NCBI RefSeq assembly: GCF_007655135.1
Contig: NC_045127.1
Span: forward strand, 42,977,538 to 43,041,537
Length of the DNA stretch: 64,000 nt
Origin: Punica granatum
Lineage: Eukaryota; Streptophyta; Magnoliopsida; Myrtales; Lythraceae
Direction: 5' to 3'
Below are positions 11,796 to 22,810 of the stretch, piece by piece. The notes below the pieces were generated by a model, which saw only the letters and a list, made by a program, of their open reading frames with translations, was not told the origin of the DNA and made no database searches. The position numbers and the translations under genes are program-made. Positions within the stretch are counted from its first letter, which is position 1. The number at the start of each line of letters is the position of its first letter.

Positions 11796-13726
11796 ACGTA
11801 TCAATTCAAACTTCTGCATATGGCGGCTGCATGTGGGTACATGAGAACTTTCTGGTGGCCAACACTAATACATTCTTATCAAGGCGTGATATTACACTTC
11901 TATATGTGACATATTATAATCTCATTTTCGCGAATACGCGCTCGGGATTTCTTTCGCAGCCATATAGAGAACAAAAGAAATCCATTGGGGCCATTCTCTG
12001 CGGCTCCACCAAAAATATCTTGGCTATGTGAACCGTAAGATGTGTGATTGCACTATCAAAGTGGATCCTACAGCGATTATTATGGCCCTCCCAAAGAGAC
12101 AAAATGGATTACATTGTGAGACATAGCTTATTAATTAATGATATAGACACATACACATTTCATAGGCTGCATTTTCTTTTTAAATTTCCCAATCAGGAGA
12201 GTAAACTAAAGTTAGTTAAATATAATTTTTTTGGTTGAAAATAAATTGAGGAGGCTAGAAAAGAAAGACGTGTATAATTAGAATTTTGTGGCAGGTTCTT
12301 TGGCGATTAAGGGAATAGCTTTACCATGTATTTCCTAACCTATCAAACAAAAAATTGATTAATTTTTATATAATCGAAATTAAGAAAACGGATTCAATCC
12401 AGTGGCATCAATTACGATCCATGTACAATAAATTTTGAATTTGATTTTCATCAATGAGATTTTTTGTTTTTTGTCCCCTATATATCGTTTGTTAGGCTTA
12501 TTACCTCCTTTATAAGTTCATAATCCGAGAAGAAACATATAATACTTCATTTTTTTTCCTTCTATTTTTGCTGCAGAAAAAAAAAATTGCTCTCATTGTT
12601 ATTAAGATAGTATTCCGATGGTTTAAACCCTAAACCCTAACAAGGGAAATAAGACTCGAGGTTATAAAATCGAGTAGCCGAGTTACAGGCTGTGACCCAT
12701 CCCAATCCCAAATGCTCGCTAAATTTTAACAAAAGCTCCCACGTCCCTATCTACATCACAAATTGGACTTATTCGATTTCGACATATGCGGATGACTTCA
12801 TAATTGTATGTGGTGTATTGTCTCAATCGATTGTTTCATAAACAGTTCGAGTAATGCAAAGAGAGCACCACAATCGTGAATCTAGTGTCGAGTTTCCGAC
12901 ATACAAAAAATGTCTTGTTTATATACAAGGCGGTGCTATATAAACATACAGCTTATATATGCAGTTGTTTCATTAATTTATCTTTTTGGCTTAAAGTCAA
13001 TATTGCTAGCTAATATATTCTCTTTTTTTTTCCAGCAAAAAAAAGCTAATGTAATTTTTTAAGTTAAAATACACGTAGTCAATAGTACGGTAACATAAAT
13101 TTTCTAGTGATTTTTGGTGTCGTGCACTATATATCAGGAAATCTACCACGTTTCTACCTAAAACACGATTAAACACGTATGTATCACGATGAAAGCATAT
13201 TTTATACAATCGCGAAAGTCCAGCGCAATTGGACCAAAGCATATTTTATACGTATTAGGTTCAGGCTTGCCAGCACCGTGTCATGTAGACGAACGCGTAC
13301 ATCGCGCATATATATTGGCCAACTATAAAATATCAAAAAAAAAAAGTTACACGATTATATTTTGATGTCCTAATGGAGTCGCGGGCACACCTTTTAGCAG
13401 GAAAAAGCAGTAACGATCTCCATTAACTATTTGGTGTACTGCGAACTATTTGATTGGGATGCGGTCACGGGATTTGTGGCATCCAACAAGAGCAAATAAG
13501 CCTTTCAACGTCATCGATCGCATGGAGATCCCTGCTCACAATCTATATATGCTGTCAAGGAGGATGTCCTAATTAGTTGTTACTGACAATAAAGGATTGG
13601 CTTAGCCATTAAAATTCATAGCCGAGAACTTCTACCAACTGATTAGAGCAACATGGCATTGCATGCATAAGCGCCGGAGCATTGCCTATGAGAGAGGGAG
13701 AAAAGAGGCAGGCACCAAATCGAGGA
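11796..13726. other. Intergenic DNA, no gene recognised
   Basis: It contains a two-unit telomere-like AACCCTAAACCCTAAC at about 12627-12641, which is common in plant intergenic DNA, and several poly-A or poly-T tracts. Short open frames at 11765-12238 and 13006-13242 have no recognisable domain. Confidence 0.45.
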
Positions 13727-13875
13727 GGGGTTGGTACAGTGACACATTGTCGGCCGGAATCATGAGATTCTAGGTTCAATCTTCATCAGTGAGGGATTCT
13801 CGTATCCCTTTATTTAATTAGCTTTGCCTATTCTTTATATTAGGATATTAAACCTCCCTCGTCACTGAAAAAAAG
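13727..13875 (+). mobile_element. Possible tRNA-derived SINE
   Basis: A box A-like TGGTACAGTGACAC is followed at about SINE spacing by box B-like GGTTCAATCTTC near 13771-13782. A short unrelated tail follows. A cloverleaf cannot be drawn with confidence, so this is a SINE-like relic and not a tRNA gene. Confidence 0.3.
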
Positions 13876-14286
13876 GGGAACCAAATCAACCTAATAGAAT
13901 GATGGTCAAAGATGCAATTTCTTTAATGAAAATCTGAATTCGAGTCACCTCAAAATTATGCAAAAAATAATTTTTAATGGACCATATGGACGACTTGTGT
14001 GGACGGACTAACCTATCCAATGGTCTCGTCATCAATAAGAAACAGAAAAAAACACTGGATGCACATTCTACATAATCAATTCTCCCTCCATCTCGCGTTT
14101 ATGATCCCTGTTCAAGAAAAATGGTCAACTATATCTTCCGATGAAATGAAAATGTTATTCAAGTGAGAGTACAAGGATACGTGTCCTTAATTAGAATAAA
14201 GAAATTTAAGTTTGATTTTTGTTATTCGGAATTTTCATTCTTCTTTATTTTCCTTTTCAATCTCTTTACTGTAAACCAAATAAGGA

Positions 14287-14452
14287 AAAAAAAAGGCTGC
14301 AATTTATTTTAGTAATAAGGGTGGCACATAAGTTTAGTACAAGGAAATGAATTAAACTAAATAAATGGGCACATAAGTCACCGCTGGTGAGGATCGAACC
14401 CAAAACCTTTTTGTTCCAGACAGCGTCTTGTACCACTACATCGAGACCCCTT
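14287..14452 (-). mobile_element. tRNA-derived SINE
   Basis: On the minus strand a tRNA-like head runs GTCTCGATGTAGTGGTACAA (box A region) to GGTTCGATCCTCACC (a near-consensus box B). A short unrelated body then ends near a poly-A/T tract around 14285-14294. This arrangement is typical of plant SINEs. The head lacks a convincing full cloverleaf and a terminator, so it is not called a tRNA. Confidence 0.5.
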
Positions 14453-15557
14453 CCTCAATAGGATTGCAATTTAATTAATTCAAAGAGGACCATAGTTCTT
14501 CTGTCGTGGACAATTATGTTGAAAGGATTAAGTGCATAGACATCATCCCTCATCCTGAAATTGATTCGATTCTCATTAATGAAAATTCTTACATCATTTT
14601 ACTCTTACTTATAAAAAAAAAAATCTTACACCATCTTATCTATATATAAGTTATTAATTTTGACTTTGCGGTGAGATCTCGTGTGAATTCTCCATTTATT
14701 TATTGAAATTTTGTCATTTAAGCCTTTTTGTACTTATCCTTGACTTGTAGTTAATTTTTAATTCTTAGTAAAGAAAAATTAATACTACATTTATCAAAAC
14801 AAAAACAAAATAATTCAACGATTAAATACAAATTATGAGCTATATTGAGGTATATTCCAAAGACATAGAAAAAAACCAAATAAAAAATCCTATGAGCTAA
14901 TTAAACATAAATTATGAGTTAATATATAGTCTTCCCTAAATTCAAAAAATTTAAAAGATAAAAAAAACGAACACTGAAAATCTTAACAAAAATTGAAATA
15001 AGAAGAGCTCGTGAGAATTTTCTATTCATTTGCTGAAATGCTCCCACAGTAAGCATTTTTTACATCCTCAAATCATTGTTGACCATTCTTTTGATCCCGT
15101 CACTATTATGTACCGACAATTTGAACTAGTGCTACATTTATCAAATTGAGAAAAAAAAATTAATTAACCGAATATGAATTTTAAGGTATTCTCCAAAGAA
15201 AAAAAATGAAATTACTATACTAAATAACAATACTGTAAATTTTGATTAAAAAATTAAAATAAGAAATTAGTTGCAAATAGAATATAATGAATTTATTACA
15301 ATCTTCCCTAAGTTAAAAAAAATACATAATAAACATGCAAAAAAACACTGTAAATCTTGATGAAAAATTAAGATAAGAAACTAGTTATAAATAGAATATG
15401 CAAATGCCCCCATAACGTGCAGGCTACGAGAGTAGTTTCTCATTGATTCCTCTATTTCCTAATAGCTCAATATATATATATATATATATATAATCTTATT
15501 ATATAAATATAAATATATATCTTTTTAGAATTCTATTATATATGCGTAATCTTATAA

Positions 15558-15589
<32 letters not shown>

Positions 15590-15821
15590 TCTTTTTAGAA
15601 GTCTGAATGCATGGAATTCATAGAAGTGGGCCGGCTGGCTATGGGTTTCGAAACCGGGTACAGCTTGATGGGCCTTAGTCGAAATTGGAGTCCTATTGAT
15701 AGCTTCTATTCTGATGGATTCACAGATTGCTTAGCAACGAGTAATTGCTGGAATTGATCTCCAACTACGCGATAATCCGAGCATTGCGCGAGAAATTTGG
15801 TGGAATGTAAACTGAATAATT
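14453..15821. other. Intergenic AT-rich DNA with microsatellites
   Basis: (AT)n microsatellites lie at about 15471-15491 and 15561-15589. The rest is AT-rich with repeated AACACTGTAAAT and AAATTAAGATAAGAAA-like phrases around 14960-15400, suggesting a locally duplicated element. No coding sequence is supported. Confidence 0.45.
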
Positions 15822-15885
15822 TTTTTTTGGGGGGTAAATCAAGCTTTCATTAAAACAGACTACGGGAGTATGCTGACGGGGTCAG

Positions 15886-16370
15886 CTACAGTACGGGGAT
15901 CCCATTAGCATCGAAGTACAGCAACTGAAATAAAGAAGCGGGAGCTAAGTCTAAAACTACTAAATTAGCCTCCTGGTCTTTCCTCATCTTTGCCAATGCA
16001 TCCGTGCAGGTGTTTGCCTCGCGGAATATGTGTAGTGGCCGGACGTCCTCCATTTGGCTGCACATTTTCCTGCAATCGTTAATGATAGGTTGAAGGAGCC
16101 AATTAATAACATTATTACCCCAAACCCAATCAAACGATTTATTTCGCATCCGGTTGAATGTAAAGCTTCTTAATGCCATGATTGAGAGCTATCTGAAGCC
16201 CTTGTTGCAGTGCAGAAAGTTCTGCAACAGGGGTAGTAGTGCAGCCAAGATGCATAGAGAAGCCCTTGAACCAATTTCCGTTATGATCTTGGATTAGGCC
16301 GTCTCCTCCTGCTTTACCCAGATTTCCATCCACAGACCCATCTGTGTTTAACGTATAAAAGTCCATGGGT
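15886..16370 (-). pseudogene. LINE RNase H-like (RVT_3) domain
   Basis: The minus-strand translation has MDFYTLNTDGSV, the first strand of the RVT_3 RNase H fold with its Asp, then AELSALQQGLQIAL, the usual helix with the catalytic Glu. The second piece has HIFREANTCTDALAK, the closing Asp-containing motif. The two pieces lie in different frames, so a frameshift falls near 16140-16180. This is the 3' end of the LINE ORF2. Confidence 0.8.
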
Positions 16371-16388
16371 GGAGCAGTCCACTGGACC

Positions 16389-16588
16389 CAGGGGCGGAGC
16401 CAATGAAGGAGCAGGGGGCAATTCCCCCCCCCCCCCCGAATTTTGAAATTTTTAATTTTGTCTCAAAAGTATTAGTTTTTTTTTTATGTAAAATTAGTAC
16501 TTTACCTCCTCTGAACTTTGAATTTTTTAAATTTTGCTCCAAAAGTATAAGTTTGCTCCCCTGGATAAAAATTTTGGCTCCGCCCCTG
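16389..16588. mobile_element. Miniature hAT element, 200 bp
   Basis: The ends are CAGGGGCGGAGCCAA and its exact complement TTGGCTCCGCCCCTG, a hAT-type 15-bp terminal inverted repeat. The flanking 8-mers ACTGGACC (16381-16388) and ATTGGACC (16589-16596) match at 7 of 8 positions, consistent with an aged hAT target duplication. It contains a 14-base C tract at 16424-16437 and no transposase. It sits inside the LINE; the LINE reading frame is continuous across the insert once it and one duplication copy are ignored. Confidence 0.85.
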
Positions 16589-16599
16589 ATTGGACCCAA

Positions 16600-16956
16600 A
16601 TATCTTTACCGGGTTTAGGGGGCTTAAAAGAGATTGAACTCCAGGACTCAGTTGCGGATTCAACAGTGAATCTTTGCAAATCGCAATGTAGTGGCTGTTG
16701 GGAGAAAATCAGTTTGTTCCGATTGTTCCAGAGGTTCCATATGGCCATTGGAAAGAAAATTCCCCATGGAATGCCCAGACTTGAAGGATGAACCGATGAA
16801 CAGTTGAACTGGATCCATTCCTTAATGGGAAGGGAGAATGTAGCTCGCTTGGCAGTCTGGATGTCTACATTATTCCAGAAATCCCGAGCAATAGGACACT
16901 CTCTAAGAATATGTTGGATTGTTTCTTCCCGACTATTACAGAATGGACATCGTAGA
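16600..16956 (-). pseudogene. LINE zinc-binding (zf-RVT) region, C-terminal part
   Basis: The minus-strand translation gives a Cys-rich motif of the CPFCNSREETIQHILRECP type followed by DFWNN. This matches the zinc-binding reverse-transcriptase domain of plant LINEs. A further segment has MAIWNLWNNRNKLIF, also typical of these proteins. The copia element interrupts this domain at 16956/22399. Confidence 0.75.
16952..16956. repeat. Target-site duplication, left (GTAGA)
   Basis: The 5-bp GTAGA occurs immediately before the first LTR and again at 22399-22403 after the second. Five base pairs is the usual Ty1/copia duplication length. Confidence 0.9.
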
Positions 16957-17658
16957 TGTTGGGGTTAGGGATGTACTCAACCAAACAATAACGCAGCGAT
17001 TAATCTTCCTTCCCTTCTAGTGTAATCGAGATAGGAACTAATCAAATCAACCAACAAGCAGTAAAGTAAAACAACACCAAGAATTTTACGTGGAAAACCC
17101 CAATGTGGGGAAAAACCACGGGACCAACTCCGAATCAACGATCCACTATAAAGGTTATACAATGTCTTTCATCAAGGGTAAACCCTTGGATCACCAAACT
17201 CAAGAGAAACACTCTCTTGGATCACCCAAATACTAAATTCGTCACCCACACCGGGTGGTTCACAAAATCAGCTGAAACAGCACCTACAGAGCTCGAATAG
17301 AAATTCTGACCGTTCAGAAGTTAGCCCCACGTGTTGTGAAGCTGCTGTCAAAATTTTGTCCCAATCGGAGTTCGTTTGACGTCCCGATCGAGGTTTGATC
17401 TCCAGCTGCGCGCTGCCCCTGTTGAGCAGAATTCGGCTCTGCTCTTCCTTTGTTCTTTGTGCTGTTTTGCTGCTTGCAGCTCCTCTGCCGCTGCTGTCTA
17501 CCTTCTGCTGCTACTGCAGTCTGCTGCTGCTTTTATACCTCAGCTGATTTGCTGAAGAATAAACCCTAACAAAAATGGGTTCTTGGGCCTATTAAAGCCC
17601 GATAAAAGCCCAATACAATTTGAGCCCAACTTCCTCCAAATTGGAGGGATACCCAACA
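16957..17658 (-). repeat. Copia LTR (3' LTR relative to the element)
   Basis: This 702-bp repeat has TGTTGG and CCAACA termini. It contains CT-rich TGCTGCTGC stretches around 17465-17530. Its partner is 21697-22398. The polypurine tract abuts it on the inner side. Confidence 0.95.
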
Positions 17659-17672
17659 AACTCCCCCTCCCG
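17659..17672 (-). other. Polypurine tract of the copia element
   Basis: The minus strand reads GGGAGGGGGAGTT directly before the 3' LTR. This is the plus-strand DNA priming site in LTR elements. It abuts the stop codon of the polyprotein at 17674. Confidence 0.85.
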
Positions 17673-17673
17673 A

Positions 17674-20600
17674 CTATTTGGAGGCTTCAAGCATACCGGC
17701 TATACTTCGGCAAACATGAAGTTTCTCCCTAGCGAGAGGTTTTGTCATCATATCAGCTCCATTCTCATCAGTGTGTACTTTGTCTAGCTTCACCAGCTTA
17801 GACTCCAACACATCTCTAATCCAATGAAACTTGATATCGATATGCTTCGACCTCGAATGGAAAGTGGGATTCTTGCAAAGATGAATGGCGCTTTGACTAT
17901 CACAGTGTAGAACATACCTTTCTTGCTTCAAGCTCAACTCCTGCAAAAACTTTTGCAACCACAACATCTCCTTGCAACCTTCGGTCACCGCAATGTATTC
18001 GGCTTCCGTTGTAGACAAAGCGATGCACTTTTGAAGCCTTGACTGCCATGAGATAGCTCCCCCTGCAAAAGTCATCAAGTATCCCGAAGTGGATTTCCGG
18101 GAATCAATATCTCCTGCCATATCCGCATCCGTATAGCCCACTAACTCCGGCTTACCAGTGCCAAAGTGTAAACACACCTTGGATGTTCCTCTGAGATACC
18201 TCAGAATCCACTTAACTGCATTCCAATGCTCTTTCCCCGGATTGGAGAGAAAACGACTAACCACACCAACAGAATGAGCGATATCTGGTCTTGTACAGAC
18301 CATGGCATACATTAAACTTCCTACAGCTGATGAATAAGGAACTTTCTTCATCTCTTCTTTCTCCTTCTCACTTGTAGGACATTGCTTCGAGCTAAGTTTG
18401 AAATGAGAAGCAAGTGGTGATGAAACTGGTTTAGCATTACCCATGTTGAACCGATCCAAAATCTTCTCGATGTACTTCTCTTGAGAAAGCCAAAGTTTTC
18501 CACTTGATCTGTCACGAGAAATATGCATCCCAAGGATCTGCTTTGCCGGTCCCAAATCCTTCATGGCAAAGGACTTGTTGAGCTCCTTCTTCAACTCTGT
18601 AATCTTGCTCATATCATGACCAACAAGTAGCATATCATCCACATATAACAGTAAAATGATAAAATCACCATTCGAGAATTGTTTCACGAACACACAATGA
18701 TCTGAAGTTGTCCGTGTGTAGCCATGGCTCAACATGAAAGAGTCAAACTTTTTATACCACTGCCGAGGTGCTTGCTTAAGCCCATACAAGCTCTTTCTCA
18801 GCCTGCACACCAAATGCTCCTTACCTTTAACTCGGAATCCTTCAGGCTGCTCCATATATATTTCTTCCTCCAAGTCACCATGCAGGAAAGCTGTTTTTAC
18901 ATCGAGCTGCTCGATCTCCAAGTTCAGACTAGCTGCCAGTGCGAGAACAACTCGGATCGATGACATCTTGACAACGGGCGAGAAGATCTCCTCGAAGTCA
19001 ACTCCTTTCTTCTGGTTGAAACCTTTCACTACCAGCCGAGCTTTGTATCGAGGTCGCGAGTTCTCTGTCTTCAACCTGTAGACCCATTTGTTCTTCAATG
19101 CTCTCTTACCTTGCGGTAGCTTCACTAGGTCATACGTGTGATTTTCAGACAAGGAGTTCATCTCCTCATTCATCGCCTTCAACCAGTGCTCCTTGTACTC
19201 ATGTGCCACAGCTTCATCATAGCACTCAGGTTCTCCCCCGTCAGTCAGTAGCACATATTCATGAGGCGGATATCTTGTAGATGATCGTCTTATTCTATCA
19301 GATTGTCTAGGTAGATCTGCAGGCTCTAACTGTAACTGCGAGCCTGTATCATCCGTAGTCACATCATCATCTACCTGAGGAATCTCACCCCCAGTCGTGG
19401 TTTCTTCATACTCACCAGGTACCTCTTCCATTGGATGCTCTACATCAACCGGTACAGGAATAGAGATCTCGTGAGGATTGCCTACACTGGCCTTCTCTAA
19501 CCTTTGCAAATCCTCGATTGTCTGGTCCTCAAAGAAGACAACATCCCTGCTCCTGATGATCTTCTTGCTATCAGGGTCCCAAAGCCTGTACCCGAACTCT
19601 TCATGTGCATAACCCAAGAAGATGCACTGTTTTGCCTTGGCATCAAGTTTTGATCTTTCATCTCGAGGAATGTGAACAGATGCCCTGCACCCGAATACTC
19701 TGAGATGCTTGTATGATACTTTCTTGCCGGTCCACACCTGCTGGGGTACATCTCCATCAAGTGCAACTGACGGTGTAAGATTAATAAGATCAACCGCTGA
19801 CCTCATTGCCTCGCCCCAGAAAGGCTTAGACAGTTTCGCCTGAGAAAGCATACAACGAACTCTCTCAACAATTGTGCGGTTCATCCTCTCTGCAAGCCCG
19901 TTCTGTTGTGGTGTCTTCGGTACCGTCTTCTCAAGTTTGATACCGTGAGTCCTGCAATAGTTCTCGAAAGGACCTCTATACTCACCACCATTATCAGCTC
20001 TGACACATTTCAGCTTCATGCCTGTTTCTCTTTCCACTGCTACATGGAAGTTCTTGAAAATCTCAGTCACCTGATCTTTAGTTCTCATAGGGTAAGCCCA
20101 AACTTTCCTGGTGTGATCATCTATAAATGTCACAAAATAGAGAGCACCACCAAGAGATCTATCCGACATAAAACAAACATCTGTATGCACAAGATCAAGT
20201 ATATGATGGCATCTAGAGGGACGACTTCTAACAAAAGAAACTCTCCTCTGCTTACCAGCTAAACAGTGATCACAAGTGCTCAAGTGCATACCTTTAACGG
20301 GCAAAGACTGCTTTCTAGCAAGAATTTGAATACCTTTCTCGCTGATATGCCCAAGTCTCCTATGCCATAGCTCGATAGGATAATCCTCAGCAACATTAAT
20401 TTGACCGGAATTGTGTCTGGCACGCAGCCTGTAGAGAGTGTCGGTCTTCTGACCCCGTGCCACAATCAACGAACCCTTGGAGAGCTTCCATCTCCCATTG
20501 CTGAATTCATTACTGTAGCCTTCATCATCAAGTTGACCCGTCGAGATTAGGTTAAGGCGAATTTCTGGAACATGCCTCACCTTCTTCAAAAACAACTTGC

Positions 20601-21642
20601 AGCCAAGCTCGGTCTCTAGACAGACATCACCAATACCGACAATCTTGCATGATTGTCCATTCCCCATTCTCACATAACCATAGTCCCCGGTAGTGTAAGA
20701 TGAAAAGAAATCCCGATGAGGAGTGACATGAAACGAGGCACCTGTATCTGCAACCCAGGTAGAGTCCTGACATGTGAAATTCACATAAGCTTCATCACAA
20801 ATGATGTAGGTCTCTCCATCACATGCCACTGCTGTAGTGCCTTCTTCCTTCTTGCTCTCACCGTTGCCATTCTGATTTTTCTTCAGAGCTCTACACTCCC
20901 TTTTGTAGTGTCCCTCTTTTCCACAGTGATAGCAAGTGACCACTTTCCTCGTCTTCGACTTTGATCTGCCCCTCGATTTGCCACGTGAGTTACTATGCTT
21001 GGAAGAGAAATTTCTGCTTTGACTTCTCCCCCGTTGTTCAGTAACCAAAGCTTCAGACTGAATGGAAATCCCCGAGCCTTTCCTTCTAGTCTCCTCATTA
21101 AATAAACTGTCTGTCACCGTGGCCAACGATAGCTTCCCGTTTGGCGCAGAATTGCTTAATGCAACCACAAGTGTGTCCCAATTATCCGGTAGAGTCCCTA
21201 AAAGTAGACAAGCCTGCAACTCATCGGGTAATATTATCTCCAGGTTCGTCAACTGGTTAATAATATCCTGGAAATTACTCATGTGCGCAGCCATATCACC
21301 TCCATCCTGAAAACGAAGATGAACCAGCTTCTTCACGAGGAATGCTTTATTTTGCGGTGTCTTCCTCGCATAGAGATTTGTCAATTTATCCCACAAAGCT
21401 TTTGCATTTGTCTCCTGAGCAACATGATGATAAATACTATTGTCTATCCACTGCCGAATCAAACCAATAGTCTTCCGATTTGTGCGTTCCCAAGCCTTGT
21501 CATCCTTATCTTTGGGTTTCGCGGAATCCCCTTCAATAGGATCGTACAAATCCCTGCAAAATAGAAGATCCTCCATCCGAGACTTCCATATAGAGTAGTT
21601 GGTTGCATTCAACTTGAACATAGATCCTGTAGACTCCTCCAT
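17674..21642 (-). CDS. Copia gag-pol polyprotein, intact
   Basis: A single 1322-codon frame runs from ATG at 21642 to TAG at 17674; upstream in-frame codons lack an ATG, so this start was chosen. Residue positions are approximate. The Gag region (about 10-230) has NATNYSIWKSRM. The zinc knuckle CYHCGKEGHYKREC is at about 237-250. The aspartic protease motif DTGAS is at about 299. The integrase has an HHCC region at about 427-462 and a D-D-E triad at about 488, 550 and 585. Reverse transcriptase has YVDD at about 1000, and RNase H starts near 1167 with YTDADMAGD. All catalytic motifs are present and there are no stops or shifts, so the element looks coding-competent. Confidence 0.95.
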   Translation of the reverse strand: MEESTGSMFKLNATNYSIWKSRMEDLLFCRDLYDPIEGDSAKPKDKDDKAWERTNRKTIGLIRQWIDNSIYHHVAQETNAKALWDKLTNLYARKTPQNKAFLVKKLVHLRFQDGGDMAAHMSNFQDIINQLTNLEIILPDELQACLLLGTLPDNWDTLVVALSNSAPNGKLSLATVTDSLFNEETRRKGSGISIQSEALVTEQRGRSQSRNFSSKHSNSRGKSRGRSKSKTRKVVTCYHCGKEGHYKRECRALKKNQNGNGESKKEEGTTAVACDGETYIICDEAYVNFTCQDSTWVADTGASFHVTPHRDFFSSYTTGDYGYVRMGNGQSCKIVGIGDVCLETELGCKLFLKKVRHVPEIRLNLISTGQLDDEGYSNEFSNGRWKLSKGSLIVARGQKTDTLYRLRARHNSGQINVAEDYPIELWHRRLGHISEKGIQILARKQSLPVKGMHLSTCDHCLAGKQRRVSFVRSRPSRCHHILDLVHTDVCFMSDRSLGGALYFVTFIDDHTRKVWAYPMRTKDQVTEIFKNFHVAVERETGMKLKCVRADNGGEYRGPFENYCRTHGIKLEKTVPKTPQQNGLAERMNRTIVERVRCMLSQAKLSKPFWGEAMRSAVDLINLTPSVALDGDVPQQVWTGKKVSYKHLRVFGCRASVHIPRDERSKLDAKAKQCIFLGYAHEEFGYRLWDPDSKKIIRSRDVVFFEDQTIEDLQRLEKASVGNPHEISIPVPVDVEHPMEEVPGEYEETTTGGEIPQVDDDVTTDDTGSQLQLEPADLPRQSDRIRRSSTRYPPHEYVLLTDGGEPECYDEAVAHEYKEHWLKAMNEEMNSLSENHTYDLVKLPQGKRALKNKWVYRLKTENSRPRYKARLVVKGFNQKKGVDFEEIFSPVVKMSSIRVVLALAASLNLEIEQLDVKTAFLHGDLEEEIYMEQPEGFRVKGKEHLVCRLRKSLYGLKQAPRQWYKKFDSFMLSHGYTRTTSDHCVFVKQFSNGDFIILLLYVDDMLLVGHDMSKITELKKELNKSFAMKDLGPAKQILGMHISRDRSSGKLWLSQEKYIEKILDRFNMGNAKPVSSPLASHFKLSSKQCPTSEKEKEEMKKVPYSSAVGSLMYAMVCTRPDIAHSVGVVSRFLSNPGKEHWNAVKWILRYLRGTSKVCLHFGTGKPELVGYTDADMAGDIDSRKSTSGYLMTFAGGAISWQSRLQKCIALSTTEAEYIAVTEGCKEMLWLQKFLQELSLKQERYVLHCDSQSAIHLCKNPTFHSRSKHIDIKFHWIRDVLESKLVKLDKVHTDENGADMMTKPLAREKLHVCRSIAGMLEASK

Positions 21643-21682
21643 CTCGAAAACACCGAAAAAACTCAAACTTCTCTAACCGGAA

Positions 21683-21694
21683 GCTCTGATACCA
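21683..21694 (-). other. Primer-binding site (tRNA-iMet)
   Basis: The minus strand reads TGGTATCAGAGC two bases from the 5' LTR. This complements the 3' end of plant initiator methionine tRNA, the primer used by most copia elements. Confidence 0.9.
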
Positions 21695-21696
21695 CT

Positions 21697-22398
21697 TGTT
21701 GGGGTTAGGGATGTACTCAACCAAACAATAACGCAGCGATTAATCTTCCTCCCCTTCTAGTGTAATCGAGATAGGAACTAATCAAATCAACCAACAAGCA
21801 GTAAAGTAAAACAACACCAAGAATTTTACGTGGAAAACCCCAATGTGGGGAAAAACCACGGGACCAACTCCGAATCAACGATCCACTATAAAGGTTATAC
21901 AATGTCTTTCATCAAGGGTAAACCCTTGGATCACCAAACTCAAGAGAAACACTCTCTTGGATCACCCAAATACTAAATTCGTCACCCACACCGGGTGGTT
22001 CACAAAATCAGCTGAAACAGCACCTACAGAGCTCGAATAGAAATTCTGACCGTTCAGAAGTTAGCCCCACGTGTTGTGAAGCTGCTGTCAAAATTTCGTC
22101 CCAATCGGAGTTCGTTTGACGTCCCGATCGAGGTTTGATCTCCAGCTGCGCGCTGCCCCTGTTGAGCAGAATTCGGCTCTGCTCTTCCTTTGTTCTTTGT
22201 GCTGTTTTGCTGCTTGCAGCTCCTCTGCCGCTGCTGTCTACCTTCTGCTGCTACTGCAGTCTGCTGCTGCTTTTATACCTCAGCTGATTTGCTGAAGAAT
22301 AAACCCTAACAAAAATGGGTTCTTGGGCCTATTAAAGCCCGATAAAAGCCCAATACAATTTGAGCCCAACTTCCTCCAAATTGGAGGGATACCCAACA
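21697..22398 (-). repeat. Copia LTR (5' LTR relative to the element)
   Basis: This 702-bp repeat is identical to 16957-17658 except at 21751 and 22097. It should carry the element's promoter. It is followed by the second GTAGA duplication at 22399-22403. Confidence 0.95.
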
Positions 22399-22403
22399 GT
22401 AGA

Positions 22404-22810
22404 TTAATGTTGATGCCCCTGTGAGCAAGGAGGGATTGAGCGGCGACTTTCTATGACAGCAAAGCCAAATAAATTCTTGGATTTTTGGTAATGCTGGGCA
22501 CTTCCAAATCCAAGACCAAGAAGCTTGAGATGGAACTTTGGGGCTGTCAAGAAGAAGAGAGTATGCTGTTTTTGTAGATTAGATCGATCCCATTTGAAGA
22601 ATGGCCCCAAACCGGTCGATCTTCGATATCACTGGATGAGCAGATTGGGGTCCCATGAATAGTTTCCTGTAGCTTATGAGGGACCGAGTAAGGGATCTGG
22701 GAGAGCTCCCACGATCTAGCTGAATTGATGACTGAATCGATAGTTGTCTCCTCTTCAATCCAAGGTAGGGGTCCATGTAGATAATTCCTTAAAGACTTCT
22801 TCCCCACCCA
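22404..22810 (-). pseudogene. LINE RT-connection region fragment
   Basis: The minus-strand translation contains INSARSWELSQIPYSVPHKL and PVWGHSSNGIDL, resembling the segment before the zinc-binding domain of plant L1-type ORF2 proteins. It continues into the copia insertion at 22403. In-frame stops and shifts are present. Confidence 0.7.

Larger units (their letters stand above)
16957..22398 (-). mobile_element. Intact Ty1/copia LTR retrotransposon
   Basis: The element has two 702-bp LTRs, a primer-binding site, a polypurine tract, one uninterrupted gag-pol frame and a perfect 5-bp target duplication GTAGA. The LTRs differ at only two positions (17011 versus 21751 and 17357 versus 22097) with no indels, so insertion is recent. 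Domain order (protease, integrase, reverse transcriptase, RNase H) defines Ty1/copia. Pol motifs look most like the Tork/Tnt1 group, which is a guess without a tree. It is inserted in the zinc-binding region of an older LINE and may still be capable of transposition. Confidence 0.95.

Noticed and set aside
12627..12641. Telomere-like AACCCTAAACCCTAAC
   Set aside because: Only two units; such short interstitial motifs are common in plant promoters and intergenic DNA.
14380..14452. Functional tRNA gene
   Set aside because: Box B is good but the cloverleaf cannot be closed and there is no clean terminator; a SINE head fits better.
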